Notes under the pieces: model-generated
The model's database searches: none
The model's input: the letters and a program-made list of their open reading frames with translations, nothing else
What the model was told of the DNA's origin: nothing
Source: DASQVO01 sp035640715
Lineage (GTDB): Bacteria > Actinomycetota > Actinomycetes > Streptosporangiales > Streptosporangiaceae
Direction of reading: 5' to 3'
DNA: 10,232 bases
NCBI GenBank assembly: GCA_035640715.1
Contig: DASQVO010000479.1
Coordinates: forward strand, 1 to 10,232
Part shown: piece by piece, positions 1-6,473 of the stretch
How the letters are laid out: the number at the start of each line of letters is the position of its first letter
How positions within the stretch are numbered: the first letter of the stretch is position 1
Program-made: the position numbers and the translations under genes

Positions 1-396
1 ATACCAGCGACCAGAGACATCGATCTCACGCCGGAGACAAGCCACGAGAACCTGACCCGCCTGTCGGCGGCGCTGAAGGAGCTTGGCGCACGGATCCGGG
101 CTGAGGGGGTACCGGATGGGCTGCCGTTCAGCCACGATGCCGCCTCCTTGGCAGCGGCCGAGAGGTGGAAGCTGATCTGCGCTGACGGCGAGTTCGATAT
201 CTCCTTCCATCCCTCAGGCTTCGCCGGCGGATACGCCCAGCTCGTGGCCAACGCGCACCGCCTTCGGGTGGGCGAGGTGGAGGTCGTCGTCGCTGACCTC
301 GCCGACGTGATCCGGTCTAAGGAGTCAGCAGGCCGCCCGAAAGACCTGCGCGTGCTGCCGATGCTCTACCGGCACCAATCCGCGCGCCGGCGGTGA
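1..396 (+). CDS. Nucleotidyltransferase-fold protein, 3' part (5' end outside window)
   Basis: The reading frame is open from the first base of the window to a TGA at 394-396, giving 131 residues of a protein that begins upstream. The first residues contain Arg-Asp-Ile-Asp-Leu (window residues 5-9). This resembles the paired metal-binding aspartates of Pol-beta-like nucleotidyltransferases, where the family usually reads GS...T.DIDL. Further on come a 'GEFDISFHPSGFAGGY' segment, a 'VEVVVADLADVIRSK' segment and the C-terminal 'AGRPKDLRVLPML', which are typical of small actinobacterial nucleotidyltransferases related to the AbiEii/MNT group. Such proteins are often linked to toxin-antitoxin or abortive-infection modules, but no partner gene is visible here. 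A TTG at 148 could be taken as a start, but the coding homology clearly runs upstream of it, so it is not the start. The gene converges on the LLM operon, with only 30 bases between the two stop codons. Family assignment is fairly sure; substrate is unknown. Confidence 0.72.
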   Translation: MPATRDIDLTPETSHENLTRLSAALKELGARIRAEGVPDGLPFSHDAASLAAAERWKLICADGEFDISFHPSGFAGGYAQLVANAHRLRVGEVEVVVADLADVIRSKESAGRPKDLRVLPMLYRHQSARRR

Positions 397-423
397 TTCC
401 CGTATCGGAGCCACTGGGAAAGG

Positions 424-452
424 CACTCATCGGCGATGCCACTCATCGGCGA
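424..452. repeat. 13-nt tandem direct repeat spanning a stop codon
   Basis: CACTCATCGGCGA occurs at 424-436 and again at 440-452, a 16-nt period. On the minus strand the second copy encodes the Ala-Asp-Glu-Trp near the C-terminus of the MsnO8-type protein. The first copy, read in another frame, provides the TGA stop at 427-429. It looks like a small duplication that changed the last few residues of the protein. Confidence 0.7.
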
Positions 453-1617
453 GCAGCTGATAGGAGCGGACCCGGTCGGCGTGGTCATGAGTGATGGTGG
501 TGATGATCAGCTCGTCGGCACCGGTCGCTTCCTGGAGCTGCTCGAGCTGGTCGGCGACCTGCGCCGGGGAGCCGACGAACTGGGTGTCCACCCGGTCGGC
601 GACCAGTTCCCGGTCAGCGGCGGTCCAGGCGTGGGACCGTGCCTCCTGCGGGGCCGGGAACGCGATCGCTCCCTCGCCGGAGCGGATGCTGCGGACCCAC
701 AGGCCGTAGCCGGTGGCGAGTTCCCGCGCGGTGGCCTCGTCCCGGGCGACCACGACGTCAGCGGAAGCACTGACATAGGGCCGGGCCAGGTCGGCGGAGG
801 GCTGGAACGCGGCCCGGTATCCCTCGACGGCCTCGAGCACGGTCGCCGGGCTGACGTGATAATTGGCCGCGAACCGCAGGCCGTTGGCCCCGGCCACCTG
901 GGCGCTCTGCCCGCCGCTGCTGCCCAGGATCCAGACCTGCACGTCCGCGCCCTCGCCGGGGATGACGTGCGCCTCGACGCCGTCGGCCGAGCGGTAGGTG
1001 CCGCGCAGCAGGGCGAGGACGTCGTCGACCTGCTCGCCGTAGTCCTGCGGCTGTGCACCCGGCAGCTGCAGCAGCGTCTTCTGCATCTGGAAGCGCGGCG
1101 AGCCGAGCAGGTGCTCGAAACTGAACCTGGGCGGGATGAGCAGCCCGTTGCTCGCGGAGCTTGCTCCGCGGCGGGGGGTTGAAGGGGGGTCGTCCCCCCT
1201 AGGGCGATTCGGTGCCCGGCCGTTCCCGGCCCGGGGTGCGCCTGCCAGCGCCGGCGCGGGGTCCCGCTGGGGCGGCCGCCCGCCTGACCGGCCGAGGCCG
1301 AGATCGAGGCGGCCGGGGTGCAGGGCGTCGATGAGGCCGAACTCCTCGACCGTCGCCAGCGCGGTGCGGTGGCCCATCTGGACCGCGCCCGACCCGATGC
1401 GGATCGTGGAGGTCGCGGCGGCGGTCAGGGCCAGGACGACGGCTGGGGAGGTCCCGGCGACGCCCGGATTGAGGTGGTGCTCGGCGAACCAGTACCTGGC
1501 GTAGCCGAAGCGCTCAGCCGCCTGTGCAAGATCGATGCTGTTCCGCAGGGCCCCGGCGGCGGTGGAGCCGGAGCTGATGGGCACGAGGTCCAGCACGGCG
1601 AGCGGAACGTTGGCCAT
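427..1617 (-). CDS. LLM-class flavin-dependent oxidoreductase, MsnO8-type, with in-frame repeat insertion
   Basis: This is the last gene of a four-gene LLM operon, 396 residues from an ATG at 1617. The N-terminus 'PLAVLDLVPISSGSTAAGALRNS', then 'FAEHHLNPGVAGTSPAV' (residues 44-60) and 'HPGRLDLGLGRSG' (100-112), are typical of the bacterial-luciferase-like MsnO8 subgroup. So are the later 'ILGSSGGQSAQVAGANGL' and 'YHVSPATVLEAVEGYR'. These proteins are cytoplasmic TIM-barrel monooxygenases that use reduced flavin and O2 on a substrate that cannot be read from sequence. Residues about 112-156 form a variable, Pro/Arg/Gly-rich linker. Its last part (about 139-156) is encoded by a GC-rich double palindrome (1153-1200) that looks inserted without breaking the frame. 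The ribosome-binding site overlaps the stop codon of the upstream gene, which implies translational coupling. A 13-nt direct repeat spans the 3' end and supplies the stop codon. Activity despite the insert is plausible because the linker is a naturally variable loop, but this is unproven. Confidence 0.88.
   Translation of the reverse strand: MANVPLAVLDLVPISSGSTAAGALRNSIDLAQAAERFGYARYWFAEHHLNPGVAGTSPAVVLALTAAATSTIRIGSGAVQMGHRTALATVEEFGLIDALHPGRLDLGLGRSGGRPPQRDPAPALAGAPRAGNGRAPNRPRGDDPPSTPRRGASSASNGLLIPPRFSFEHLLGSPRFQMQKTLLQLPGAQPQDYGEQVDDVLALLRGTYRSADGVEAHVIPGEGADVQVWILGSSGGQSAQVAGANGLRFAANYHVSPATVLEAVEGYRAAFQPSADLARPYVSASADVVVARDEATARELATGYGLWVRSIRSGEGAIAFPAPQEARSHAWTAADRELVADRVDTQFVGSPAQVADQLEQLQEATGADELIITTITHDHADRVRSYQLLADEWHRR
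1153..1200. repeat. GC-rich double-hairpin (REP-like) element inside a gene
   Basis: Two perfect hairpins lie side by side. CGCGGAGC at 1153-1160 pairs with GCTCCGCG at 1163-1170 around a 2-nt loop. AGGGGGG at 1183-1189 pairs with CCCCCCT at 1194-1200 around the loop TCGT. A G-rich spacer (1171-1182) joins them. This arrangement resembles repetitive extragenic palindromes found in many copies in actinomycete genomes, from general recollection, not from a search. Here it sits within the coding region of the MsnO8-type gene and is read as Arg/Pro/Ser/Ala-rich residues, roughly 140-155, without a stop or net frameshift. Confidence 0.6.
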
Positions 1618-1621
1618 GTCG

Positions 1622-1628
1622 CCTCCTT
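1622..1628 (-). promoter_or_regulatory. Shine-Dalgarno site overlapping the upstream stop codon
   Basis: On the minus strand AAGGAGG ends 4 nt before the ATG at 1617, and its first two bases are the last two of the TAA stop codon (1627-1629) of the preceding LLM gene. This supports the chosen ATG and indicates that ribosomes finishing the upstream gene reinitiate directly on the downstream one. Confidence 0.7.
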
Positions 1629-2709
1629 ACGCTGCTGAGCCGGTGAGCGCGGGCCCAGCCAGTGCCTCGGCGGGCCAGGGCGGGTCGGGGATCTCGCGCC
1701 GTAGCACCGGGGCGATGTCGGACTGGAACAGCTCGAGCGACGCGCGATGCTGGGCGCCGGTGAGCCCGCCCGCGTCGGCGTGCAGGTGCAGCACGCTGTG
1801 CCCGAACTGCTCGTGGTAGCGGTGCACCTTCTCGATCACCTGCTGCGGGCTGCCGATCAGCGCGGAGCTGCGGGCGACGAAGTCGTCCAGGTCGGTGAAG
1901 ACCGGCTGGAGGCCGAGCCTGCGCTGGAACGCCCGCTGCGCATCGAAAATCGGCCGGTAGGTCGCGAGCGCCTCCTGGGAGTTGCGGGTCGCGTAGTAGC
2001 CGGCCGTGCCCGCGCCCACCACCGCGTCAGCCGGGTCGTGGCCGTAGTAGACCCACCGCTCGCGGTAGTAGCGGACCAGCTCGGCGTAGGGCTCGATGGG
2101 GTTGGTGACGTTGGCGGAGAACAGCGGGTCGCCATAGCGGGCGGCCAGGTCGACGGATTCCTTGCTGGTTGCGCTGCCGTGCCAGACCCGGATCGGCTGC
2201 TGCAGCGGCCGGGGCCACACCTCGGCGTCGCGCAGCGGCGGCCGGAACCGCGGGGTGGCGGTCACTCTGGGATTGCGCCAGATCTGGCGGAACAGCTCGT
2301 AGCTTTCCGCGTTCCGGTCCCACTGGTCCTCAGGGGTGACGCTGAACAGCTCGCGCTGGGCGGCGCCGTTGCCCTTGCCGATGATCAGCTCCAGCCGCCC
2401 GCCGGACAGGTGGTCGAGGGTGGCGTAGTCCTCGTAGGCGCGCACCGGGTCGAGCAGGCTCAGTGTGGTGACCGCGGTGAACAGCCGGATCCGCGAGGTC
2501 AGCGCGGCGATGTGGCTGAGCACCACCGGCGGGGAGGAGGAGATGAACGGCCGCTCGTGCCGCTCACCGACGCCGAACCCGTCGAATCCCAGCTCCTCGG
2601 CCAGCAGTGCGTTGCCGATCACCTCACGGAATCGTTCGGTGGTCGATTTCTGCACGCCGGTGATGGGGTCCGGTGCGTGCACGATGAGGGTGATCGCGAG
2701 GAACTTCAC
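1627..2709 (-). CDS. LLM-class flavin-dependent oxidoreductase (360 aa)
   Basis: This is the third gene of the LLM operon. The start is GTG at 2709, which overlaps the TGA of the previous gene in a GTGA arrangement; a GAGG stands 7 nt upstream. The protein has the luciferase-like pattern: an N-terminal strand 'KFLAITLIVHAPDP', then 'LAEELGFDGFGVGERHERPF' (about residues 37-56) with the strand-end Glu-Arg-His-Glu expected at the flavin site. Next come 'LFTAVTTLSLLDPVRAYEDYATLDHLSGGRLELIIGKGN' (about 76-114) and the later 'RVWHGSATSKESVDLAARYGD'. The length is usual for single-domain F420- or FMN-dependent LLM enzymes. The sequence does not decide between FMN and F420 or name a substrate; the company of NtaA/DszA-type neighbours favours FMNH2-dependent oxygenation. 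The C-terminal 20 residues are Pro/Ala-rich and probably disordered. Family assignment is secure, function is not. Confidence 0.9.
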   Translation of the reverse strand: MKFLAITLIVHAPDPITGVQKSTTERFREVIGNALLAEELGFDGFGVGERHERPFISSSPPVVLSHIAALTSRIRLFTAVTTLSLLDPVRAYEDYATLDHLSGGRLELIIGKGNGAAQRELFSVTPEDQWDRNAESYELFRQIWRNPRVTATPRFRPPLRDAEVWPRPLQQPIRVWHGSATSKESVDLAARYGDPLFSANVTNPIEPYAELVRYYRERWVYYGHDPADAVVGAGTAGYYATRNSQEALATYRPIFDAQRAFQRRLGLQPVFTDLDDFVARSSALIGSPQQVIEKVHRYHEQFGHSVLHLHADAGGLTGAQHRASLELFQSDIAPVLRREIPDPPWPAEALAGPALTGSAA

Positions 2710-4091
2710 GACGCCGCCTCACTGACCGCCGGGCGCGCCGGCCCGGCTGGCAGGGGCGCGAGGCCCAGGTGCTCGCGCAGCGTGCTGCCCTCGTAGTCGG
2801 CCCGGAACACGCCCCGCTCCTGGAGCAGTGGCACAACCGTGTCGGCGAACTCATCCAGCCCGCCCGGCGTGATGTGCGGGACCAGGATGAACCCGTCGCT
2901 GGCGTCCGCCTGCACCAGGGTGTTGATCGCCTCAGCGACGGTGGCCGGGGCGCCGACGAACGTCTGCCGCCCGGTGACCTCGATGATCAGCTCGCGGATC
3001 GACAGCTTCTCCGCCTCCGCCTTGGCCCGCCACTGGGCCGCGATGGCCAGCGGGTCCCGGTGCATCCGCACGCTCGCCCGGCCGCGGGCGATCGTGTTCT
3101 CCCCCGGATCGGGGTCGATGTCCGGGAGCGGGCCGTCCGGATCGTAGCCGGACAGGTCCCGGTTCCAGAGCTGCTCCAGGAAGGCGATCGCCGTCGGCCC
3201 GCTGACCTGCTGGAGGCGCACCTCCCGGGCCAGTTCGGCGGCCTCGGCGTCGGTGTCGCCGAGCACGAAGGTCGCGGCCGGCAGGATCAGCAGCTGGTCC
3301 CGCCGGCGGCCGTACCGGGCCAGCCGCCCCTTCACGTCGGCGTAGAACGCCTGGCCGTCCTCCAGCGTGCCGTGCCGGCTGAAGATCGCGTCCGCGCTGG
3401 AGGCGGCGAACTCGCGGCCTTCATCGGAGTCGCCGGCCTGGAAGATGACCGGACGTCCCTGCGGGCTGCGGGGCACGTTGAACTGGCCGCTGATGCCGAA
3501 ATGGGCGTCGGCGTGGGCGAACCGCCCGGCCCCCGCGTCGGCCAGGAAGACGCCGGACTCCTTGTCGGCGATGATCTCGTCGCCGTGCCAGGAGTCGAAC
3601 AGCTCCCAGGTGGTCTGCAGGAAGGTCTTCGCCCGCTCGTACCGGGCGCTCTGCGGCAGGAACCCGCCGCGCCGGAAGTTCTCCCCGGTAAACGCATCCC
3701 AGGAGGTCACCACGTTCCAGGCGGCCCGCCCGCCGGACAGGTGATCGAGGCTGGCGAACTGCCGCGCCACCTCATACGGCTCGTTGAAGGTGGAGTTGAT
3801 CGTGCCGGCCAGGCCGAGCCGGTCGGTGACCGCGGCGAGCGCGGCCAGGACGGTGAAGGTGTCCGGGCGCCCTACCACGTCAAGGTCGTAGATCTGGCCG
3901 TTCTGCTCGCGCAGCCGCAGGCCCTCGGCGAGGAACAGGAAGTCGAACTTGGCCCGCTCCGCGGTGCGCGCCAGGTGCGCGAAGGAACTGAACTCGATGT
4001 GGCTGCCGGAGCGCGGATCGCTCCAGACCGTGGTGTTGTTCACGCCGGGGAAATGCGCGGCGAGATGGATCTGCTTCAGCGGCTTGGTCAA
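2706..4091 (-). CDS. NtaA/SnaA/DszA-family FMN-dependent monooxygenase
   Basis: This is the second gene of the LLM operon, 461 residues, a normal length for the NtaA/SnaA/DszA family. These are two-component monooxygenases that take FMNH2 from a separate reductase; known members act on nitrilotriacetate, pristinamycin IIB, dibenzothiophene sulfone and dimethyl sulfide. Family hallmarks are visible: 'HFPGVNNTTVW' (13-23), 'AERAKFDFLFLAEGLRLRE' (44-62), 'EPYEVARQFASLDHLSGGRAAWNVVTS' (104-130) and 'ENFRRGG' (137-143). Also present are 'YERAKTFL' (151-158) and a 'GRPVIFQAGDSDEGREFAA' segment typical of the phosphate/flavin-binding end of the barrel. The start is TTG at 4091, supported by GGGAGGA (4099-4105, minus strand) 7 nt away; the stop of the preceding gene lies in that gap. 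The end overlaps the next gene by 4 nt. No flavin reductase gene is adjacent, so reduced flavin must come from elsewhere. The substrate is not predictable; organosulfur compounds are a reasonable guess. Confidence 0.92.
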   Translation of the reverse strand: MTKPLKQIHLAAHFPGVNNTTVWSDPRSGSHIEFSSFAHLARTAERAKFDFLFLAEGLRLREQNGQIYDLDVVGRPDTFTVLAALAAVTDRLGLAGTINSTFNEPYEVARQFASLDHLSGGRAAWNVVTSWDAFTGENFRRGGFLPQSARYERAKTFLQTTWELFDSWHGDEIIADKESGVFLADAGAGRFAHADAHFGISGQFNVPRSPQGRPVIFQAGDSDEGREFAASSADAIFSRHGTLEDGQAFYADVKGRLARYGRRRDQLLILPAATFVLGDTDAEAAELAREVRLQQVSGPTAIAFLEQLWNRDLSGYDPDGPLPDIDPDPGENTIARGRASVRMHRDPLAIAAQWRAKAEAEKLSIRELIIEVTGRQTFVGAPATVAEAINTLVQADASDGFILVPHITPGGLDEFADTVVPLLQERGVFRADYEGSTLREHLGLAPLPAGPARPAVSEAAS

Positions 4092-4093
4092 CG

Positions 4094-5431
4094 TCAGTTC
4101 CTCCCGGGCGCGGCGGTGGCGTAACGGCTGGCGGGCCGGCTGAGCCCGAGCAGCCCCCGCAAGGTGCCGGCCTCGTAGGCGGTGCGGAACACACCGCGGC
4201 GCTGCAATTCGGGCACCAGTGCCCTGGTGATCGCCTCGAGATCACCGGGAATGGTACCGGGGCGCAGCCGGAAGCCGGACAGCCCGGCCTGCTGCCATTC
4301 CTGGAGCAGGTCGGCGAGACCGGCGGGCGTGCCGGTGAACACCACGGCGTCGCTGGCGTACTCCTGCCCGGCGAGATCATCCAGCCGGGCCTTGCGGTCC
4401 GCTGCGGCGGTGGCGTCCGCGTCCAGGAACACCACGAGATCGGCAAAGACGTGAACCGTCTCCTGGGCGCGGCCGGCGGCGTGGGCGGCATCCTGGATCT
4501 CGGCCACAATCTCGCGGGCGTGACCCGCGTCCCGTGGCGTTACGTAGCCGGCATCCGCGGACCCGGCGATGAGCTGGTAGGGCACGGACGCGTGGCCCAG
4601 CGCGCTGACGATCGGCTGCCCCTGCGGCGGCCGCGGGGTGATCGACGGGCCCCTGACGCTGAAGTAGTCCCCGGCGAAATCGATGTAGTGCAGCTTGGTG
4701 CGGTCGATGAATCGCCCGGTCGCGGCGTCGCGGATTTCCGCGTCGTCCTCCCAGCTGTCCCAGAGCCGCCGGATCACCTCGACATAGTCGGCGGCCTCGC
4801 TGAACAGGGCGGTCACCAGTTCCTGCACCGCCGGATCGGTGCGGTCCCGGGGGTCGAGCGGCGGGAAGGTGCGGCGGCCGAAATGAGCAGCCTCGTGCGG
4901 GCTGGCCGACACCCGTACCCGGACCCCGGCGCGGCCAGTGCTCACGTAGTCGAGCGTGGCGATGGCCTTCGAGATGTGGAACGGCTCGGTGTGCGTGACG
5001 ACGACGGTCGGCACCAGCCCGATGTGGCGGGTCAGCGGCGCCACCCGGGCCGCGATGAGGACAGCGTCGAGGCGCCCGCGCACCTGGTCGGTGCGCGGAT
5101 CCGGCTCGCCGTAACGCGCCGACTGCAGGCTGAGCCCGTCCTCGATGGTCACAAAATCGAGCAGGCCGCGCTCGGCCTCGGCGATGACATCCACCCAGTA
5201 GCGGGCGGTGAAGAGCTCGGCCGGGCGGGCCCGTGGCTCGCGCCAGGCGGCAGGATGCCAGCCGGCGCCATCGAGCGCGACAGAAAGGTGTATGGCGGTG
5301 GTCGGCGCGGAGCTGGTCAGGAGGTGCTCCCATCCGGTCAGGGGTACGCCAGCCCGGCCCGCGCCTAGCCGTCTCCCCGCTGCCGTAGGAGGCCGCCGGC
5401 CAGCCAGCCAGGGCCAGATGCTGACTCTCAT
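4094..5431 (-). CDS. NtaA/DszA-related LLM flavin-dependent oxidoreductase, start uncertain
   Basis: This is the first gene of the LLM operon, 445 residues from the ATG at 5431. Homology-like sequence begins only near residue 48 ('IHLSVALDGAGWHPAAWRE'). Conserved-looking stretches follow: 'LFTARYWVDVIAEAERGLLDFVTIEDGL', then 'LVPTVVVTHTEPFHISKAIATLDYVSTGRAGVRVRVS' in the place of the LDHLSGGR region, and 'ADYVEVIRRLWDSWEDDA'. Later come 'FSVRGPSITPRPPQGQPIV' and a C-terminus 'ELQRRGVFRTAYEAGTLRGLLGL' that closely parallels the C-terminus of the next gene. The two are therefore distant paralogues, though this one is more divergent in its middle part. The first 37 residues are Arg/Gly/Pro-rich with no visible domain, and the ATG lacks a good ribosome-binding site. 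A CTG codon at 5320, with GGGAG 6 nt upstream, would give 408 residues and a more usual N-terminus. The gene ends 2 nt before the next start. The enzyme class is clear; the substrate is unknown. Confidence 0.85.
   Translation of the reverse strand: MRVSIWPWLAGRRPPTAAGRRLGAGRAGVPLTGWEHLLTSSAPTTAIHLSVALDGAGWHPAAWREPRARPAELFTARYWVDVIAEAERGLLDFVTIEDGLSLQSARYGEPDPRTDQVRGRLDAVLIAARVAPLTRHIGLVPTVVVTHTEPFHISKAIATLDYVSTGRAGVRVRVSASPHEAAHFGRRTFPPLDPRDRTDPAVQELVTALFSEAADYVEVIRRLWDSWEDDAEIRDAATGRFIDRTKLHYIDFAGDYFSVRGPSITPRPPQGQPIVSALGHASVPYQLIAGSADAGYVTPRDAGHAREIVAEIQDAAHAAGRAQETVHVFADLVVFLDADATAAADRKARLDDLAGQEYASDAVVFTGTPAGLADLLQEWQQAGLSGFRLRPGTIPGDLEAITRALVPELQRRGVFRTAYEAGTLRGLLGLSRPASRYATAAPGRN
4099..4105 (-). 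promoter_or_regulatory. Shine-Dalgarno site supporting a TTG start
   Basis: GGGAGGA on the minus strand lies 7 nt before the TTG codon at 4091. It is located inside the last codons of the preceding LLM gene, whose TGA (4094-4096) falls between this site and the TTG. It decides the TTG as the start of the NtaA-type gene, because no ATG or GTG is placed comparably near the conserved N-terminus. Confidence 0.65.
5327..5331 (-). promoter_or_regulatory. Possible ribosome-binding site for an internal CTG start
   Basis: GGGAG on the minus strand is followed after 6 nt by an in-frame CTG at 5320, ten residues before the conserved 'IHLSVALDGAGW' segment. No in-frame ATG, GTG or TTG exists between 5431 and this segment. 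If used, the LLM protein would begin about 37 residues later than from the ATG. CTG starts are rare, so this is only a suggestion. Confidence 0.3.
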
Positions 5432-5462
5432 AACCCGCGTAAACAGTGCCTGGATCCCAAAC

Positions 5463-5498
5463 TAGGTCATTCCTATAGAGATAGTCGAGTACTGTCGA
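5463..5498 (-). promoter_or_regulatory. Candidate promoter/operator of the LLM operon
   Basis: Upstream of the LLM operon is an AT-richer island. It holds an inverted repeat TAGG-N5-CCTA (5463-5475) and, directly adjoining, CTAT-N4-ATAG (5473-5484). On the minus strand TCGACA (5493-5498) and TATAGG (5472-5477) could serve as -35 and -10 elements, but the spacing of 15 nt is short. The inverted repeat would overlap the -10 element, as for a repressor operator. Which regulator binds, if any, is unknown. Confidence 0.25.
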
Positions 5499-5690
5499 TG
5501 TGGAATCCGCGACATGATCACCACGGCCCTGCTGCATGTGCCGCAAGACCAGCGCATAGCCGACATGACCAACCCGAGGATCATCGGCGACTGGGGGCTC
5601 GACCGGCGGATCTCAACCGGCGACGCTTACGGCGTCTGCCAGCGGTGGGCCCGCGCGCCCCGGCGGATGCGCCCGCCAGGTCAGCGCGGC

Positions 5691-6212
5691 TCATCGCTGG
5701 GGATCCCGCAGTAGGAGCAGGTTCATCGCCACCAGGCTGAGCGCGCTCTGGTCATGCTGGTTGAGCAGTTCGCCTCGTGTGCGGACGAGGCCGCGGTCGG
5801 GCTTGGAGCGAGAGCGTCGCGTGTCGAGGATGGTGGTCCGCAACCGCAGCGAGTCGCCTGGGCGCAGCGGTGTGGCCCAGCGTAGCTCGTCGATGCCGGG
5901 AGAGCCGAGGCTGGCGACCCGGGACAGGTAATGGTCGGCGAACAGGCGCATGAAGATCCCGGCCGTGTGCCAGCCGCTGGCGATCAAGCCGCTGAAGGGG
6001 CCACTGGCAGCAAAGTGGGGGTCAACGTGGATCGGCTGGGGGTCGAACCGCTGGGCGAACGCGACGATCTCCTCCTCGCTCACGCTGGCATACCCGTATT
6101 CGTACACGGCGCCGGTCTTGTAGTCCTCGAAGTAGCGGTCCTCAATGGGGATCGCGAAGTCAGCCTCGCTGAGCGTCCGTGTCGCCGTCTCTCGTCCTGT
6201 TCCTTCTGCCAT
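5691..6212 (-). CDS. MaoC-family hotdog dehydratase/hydratase
   Basis: A 173-residue cytoplasmic protein of the MaoC/(R)-specific enoyl-CoA hydratase family. The central part 'FAQRFDPQPIHVDPHFAASGPFSGLIASGWHT' (52-83) is the hydratase motif; Asp57 and His62 have the five-residue spacing of the catalytic Asp/His pair in PhaJ-like enzymes. 'RYFEDYKTGAVYEYGYASVSEEEI' (26-49) is the usual N-terminal lead-in, and 'ELRWATPLRPGDSLRLRTTILD' (109-130) is the second conserved strand region. It would add water to, or remove it from, a trans-2-enoyl/3-hydroxyacyl thioester, and fits the acyl-CoA genes on the other side of the intergenic region, which it faces divergently. The start is ATG at 6212; its ribosome-binding site is weak, so leaderless or poor translation is possible. 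The gene lies upstream of the LLM operon on the same strand, with a gap of about 259 nt. The natural substrate is unknown. Confidence 0.9.
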   Translation of the reverse strand: MAEGTGRETATRTLSEADFAIPIEDRYFEDYKTGAVYEYGYASVSEEEIVAFAQRFDPQPIHVDPHFAASGPFSGLIASGWHTAGIFMRLFADHYLSRVASLGSPGIDELRWATPLRPGDSLRLRTTILDTRRSRSKPDRGLVRTRGELLNQHDQSALSLVAMNLLLLRDPQR

Positions 6213-6473
6213 GCTTGACTACTTTGTCACCAGTTGCGTCACCGCGTGCCCGCGGCGCTACCTCGAACTGCGCGCGGCCCGACTGCGCCACCCCGCCCCG
6301 CCTGCCAACCCAGCCGACTGACCGGACCAGCCACCGCACACCATGAACGCAGGAAGCCCTTAGGCCAAGGAACTGCTGGACCGGCTCCTCGCCTTGGTCA
6401 CCCGCAGCCTGCAAACCCGCCGCCTGCGGTGGAGCCACGCTGACTTCGCCGCGCTCGCGCATGGCCTGGTGAT
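6213..6473. other. Gene-poor stretch upstream of the MaoC gene
   Basis: With the SDR fragment to its right, this begins almost 600 bases without an intact convincing gene. A 36-codon plus-strand frame at 6211-6321 shares the CATG of the MaoC start but resembles nothing I know. A second plus-strand frame open from 6364 to a TAG at 6502-6504 (46 codons, preceded directly by a stop) has a protein-like composition: a Leu/Arg helix, then 'WSHADFAALAHGL'. It could be a remnant of a lost gene; I cannot assign a family. No terminator or insertion-sequence ends are apparent. Confidence 0.35.

Noticed and set aside
148..396. TTG at 148 as the start of the nucleotidyltransferase-like gene.
   Set aside because: Nucleotidyltransferase-like sequence, including the Asp-Ile-Asp motif, continues upstream to base 1 in the same frame, so the gene is cut by the window edge and does not start here.
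1153..1200. The double hairpin as a transcription terminator inside the LLM operon.
   Set aside because: It lies in the middle of an open coding frame and no T-run follows on the minus strand; a dispersed repeat explains it better.
1747..4124. Long plus-strand open frames opposite the LLM genes (1747-2796 and 2769-4124).
   Set aside because: They are antisense shadows caused by very high GC at third positions; their translations are low-complexity Gly/Ala/Arg/Val and match no family, while the minus-strand genes have clear motifs.
4377..5546. A 389-codon minus-strand frame overlapping the first LLM gene in another phase and extending into its upstream region.
   Set aside because: The part overlapping the LLM gene is low-complexity, and the upstream part ('YRNDLVWDPGTVYAGYES') matches nothing I recognise. 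It was considered as a frameshifted N-terminus but has no LLM motif.
5622..5636. Hairpin GACGC-N5-GCGTC downstream of the MaoC gene as a terminator.
   Set aside because: The stem is only 5 bp, no T-run follows on either strand, and short GC stems are expected by chance at this GC content.
5514..5714. A 66-codon plus-strand frame between the LLM operon and the MaoC gene.
   Set aside because: It has no Shine-Dalgarno site, runs into the 3' end of the MaoC gene on the other strand, and has no recognisable similarity.
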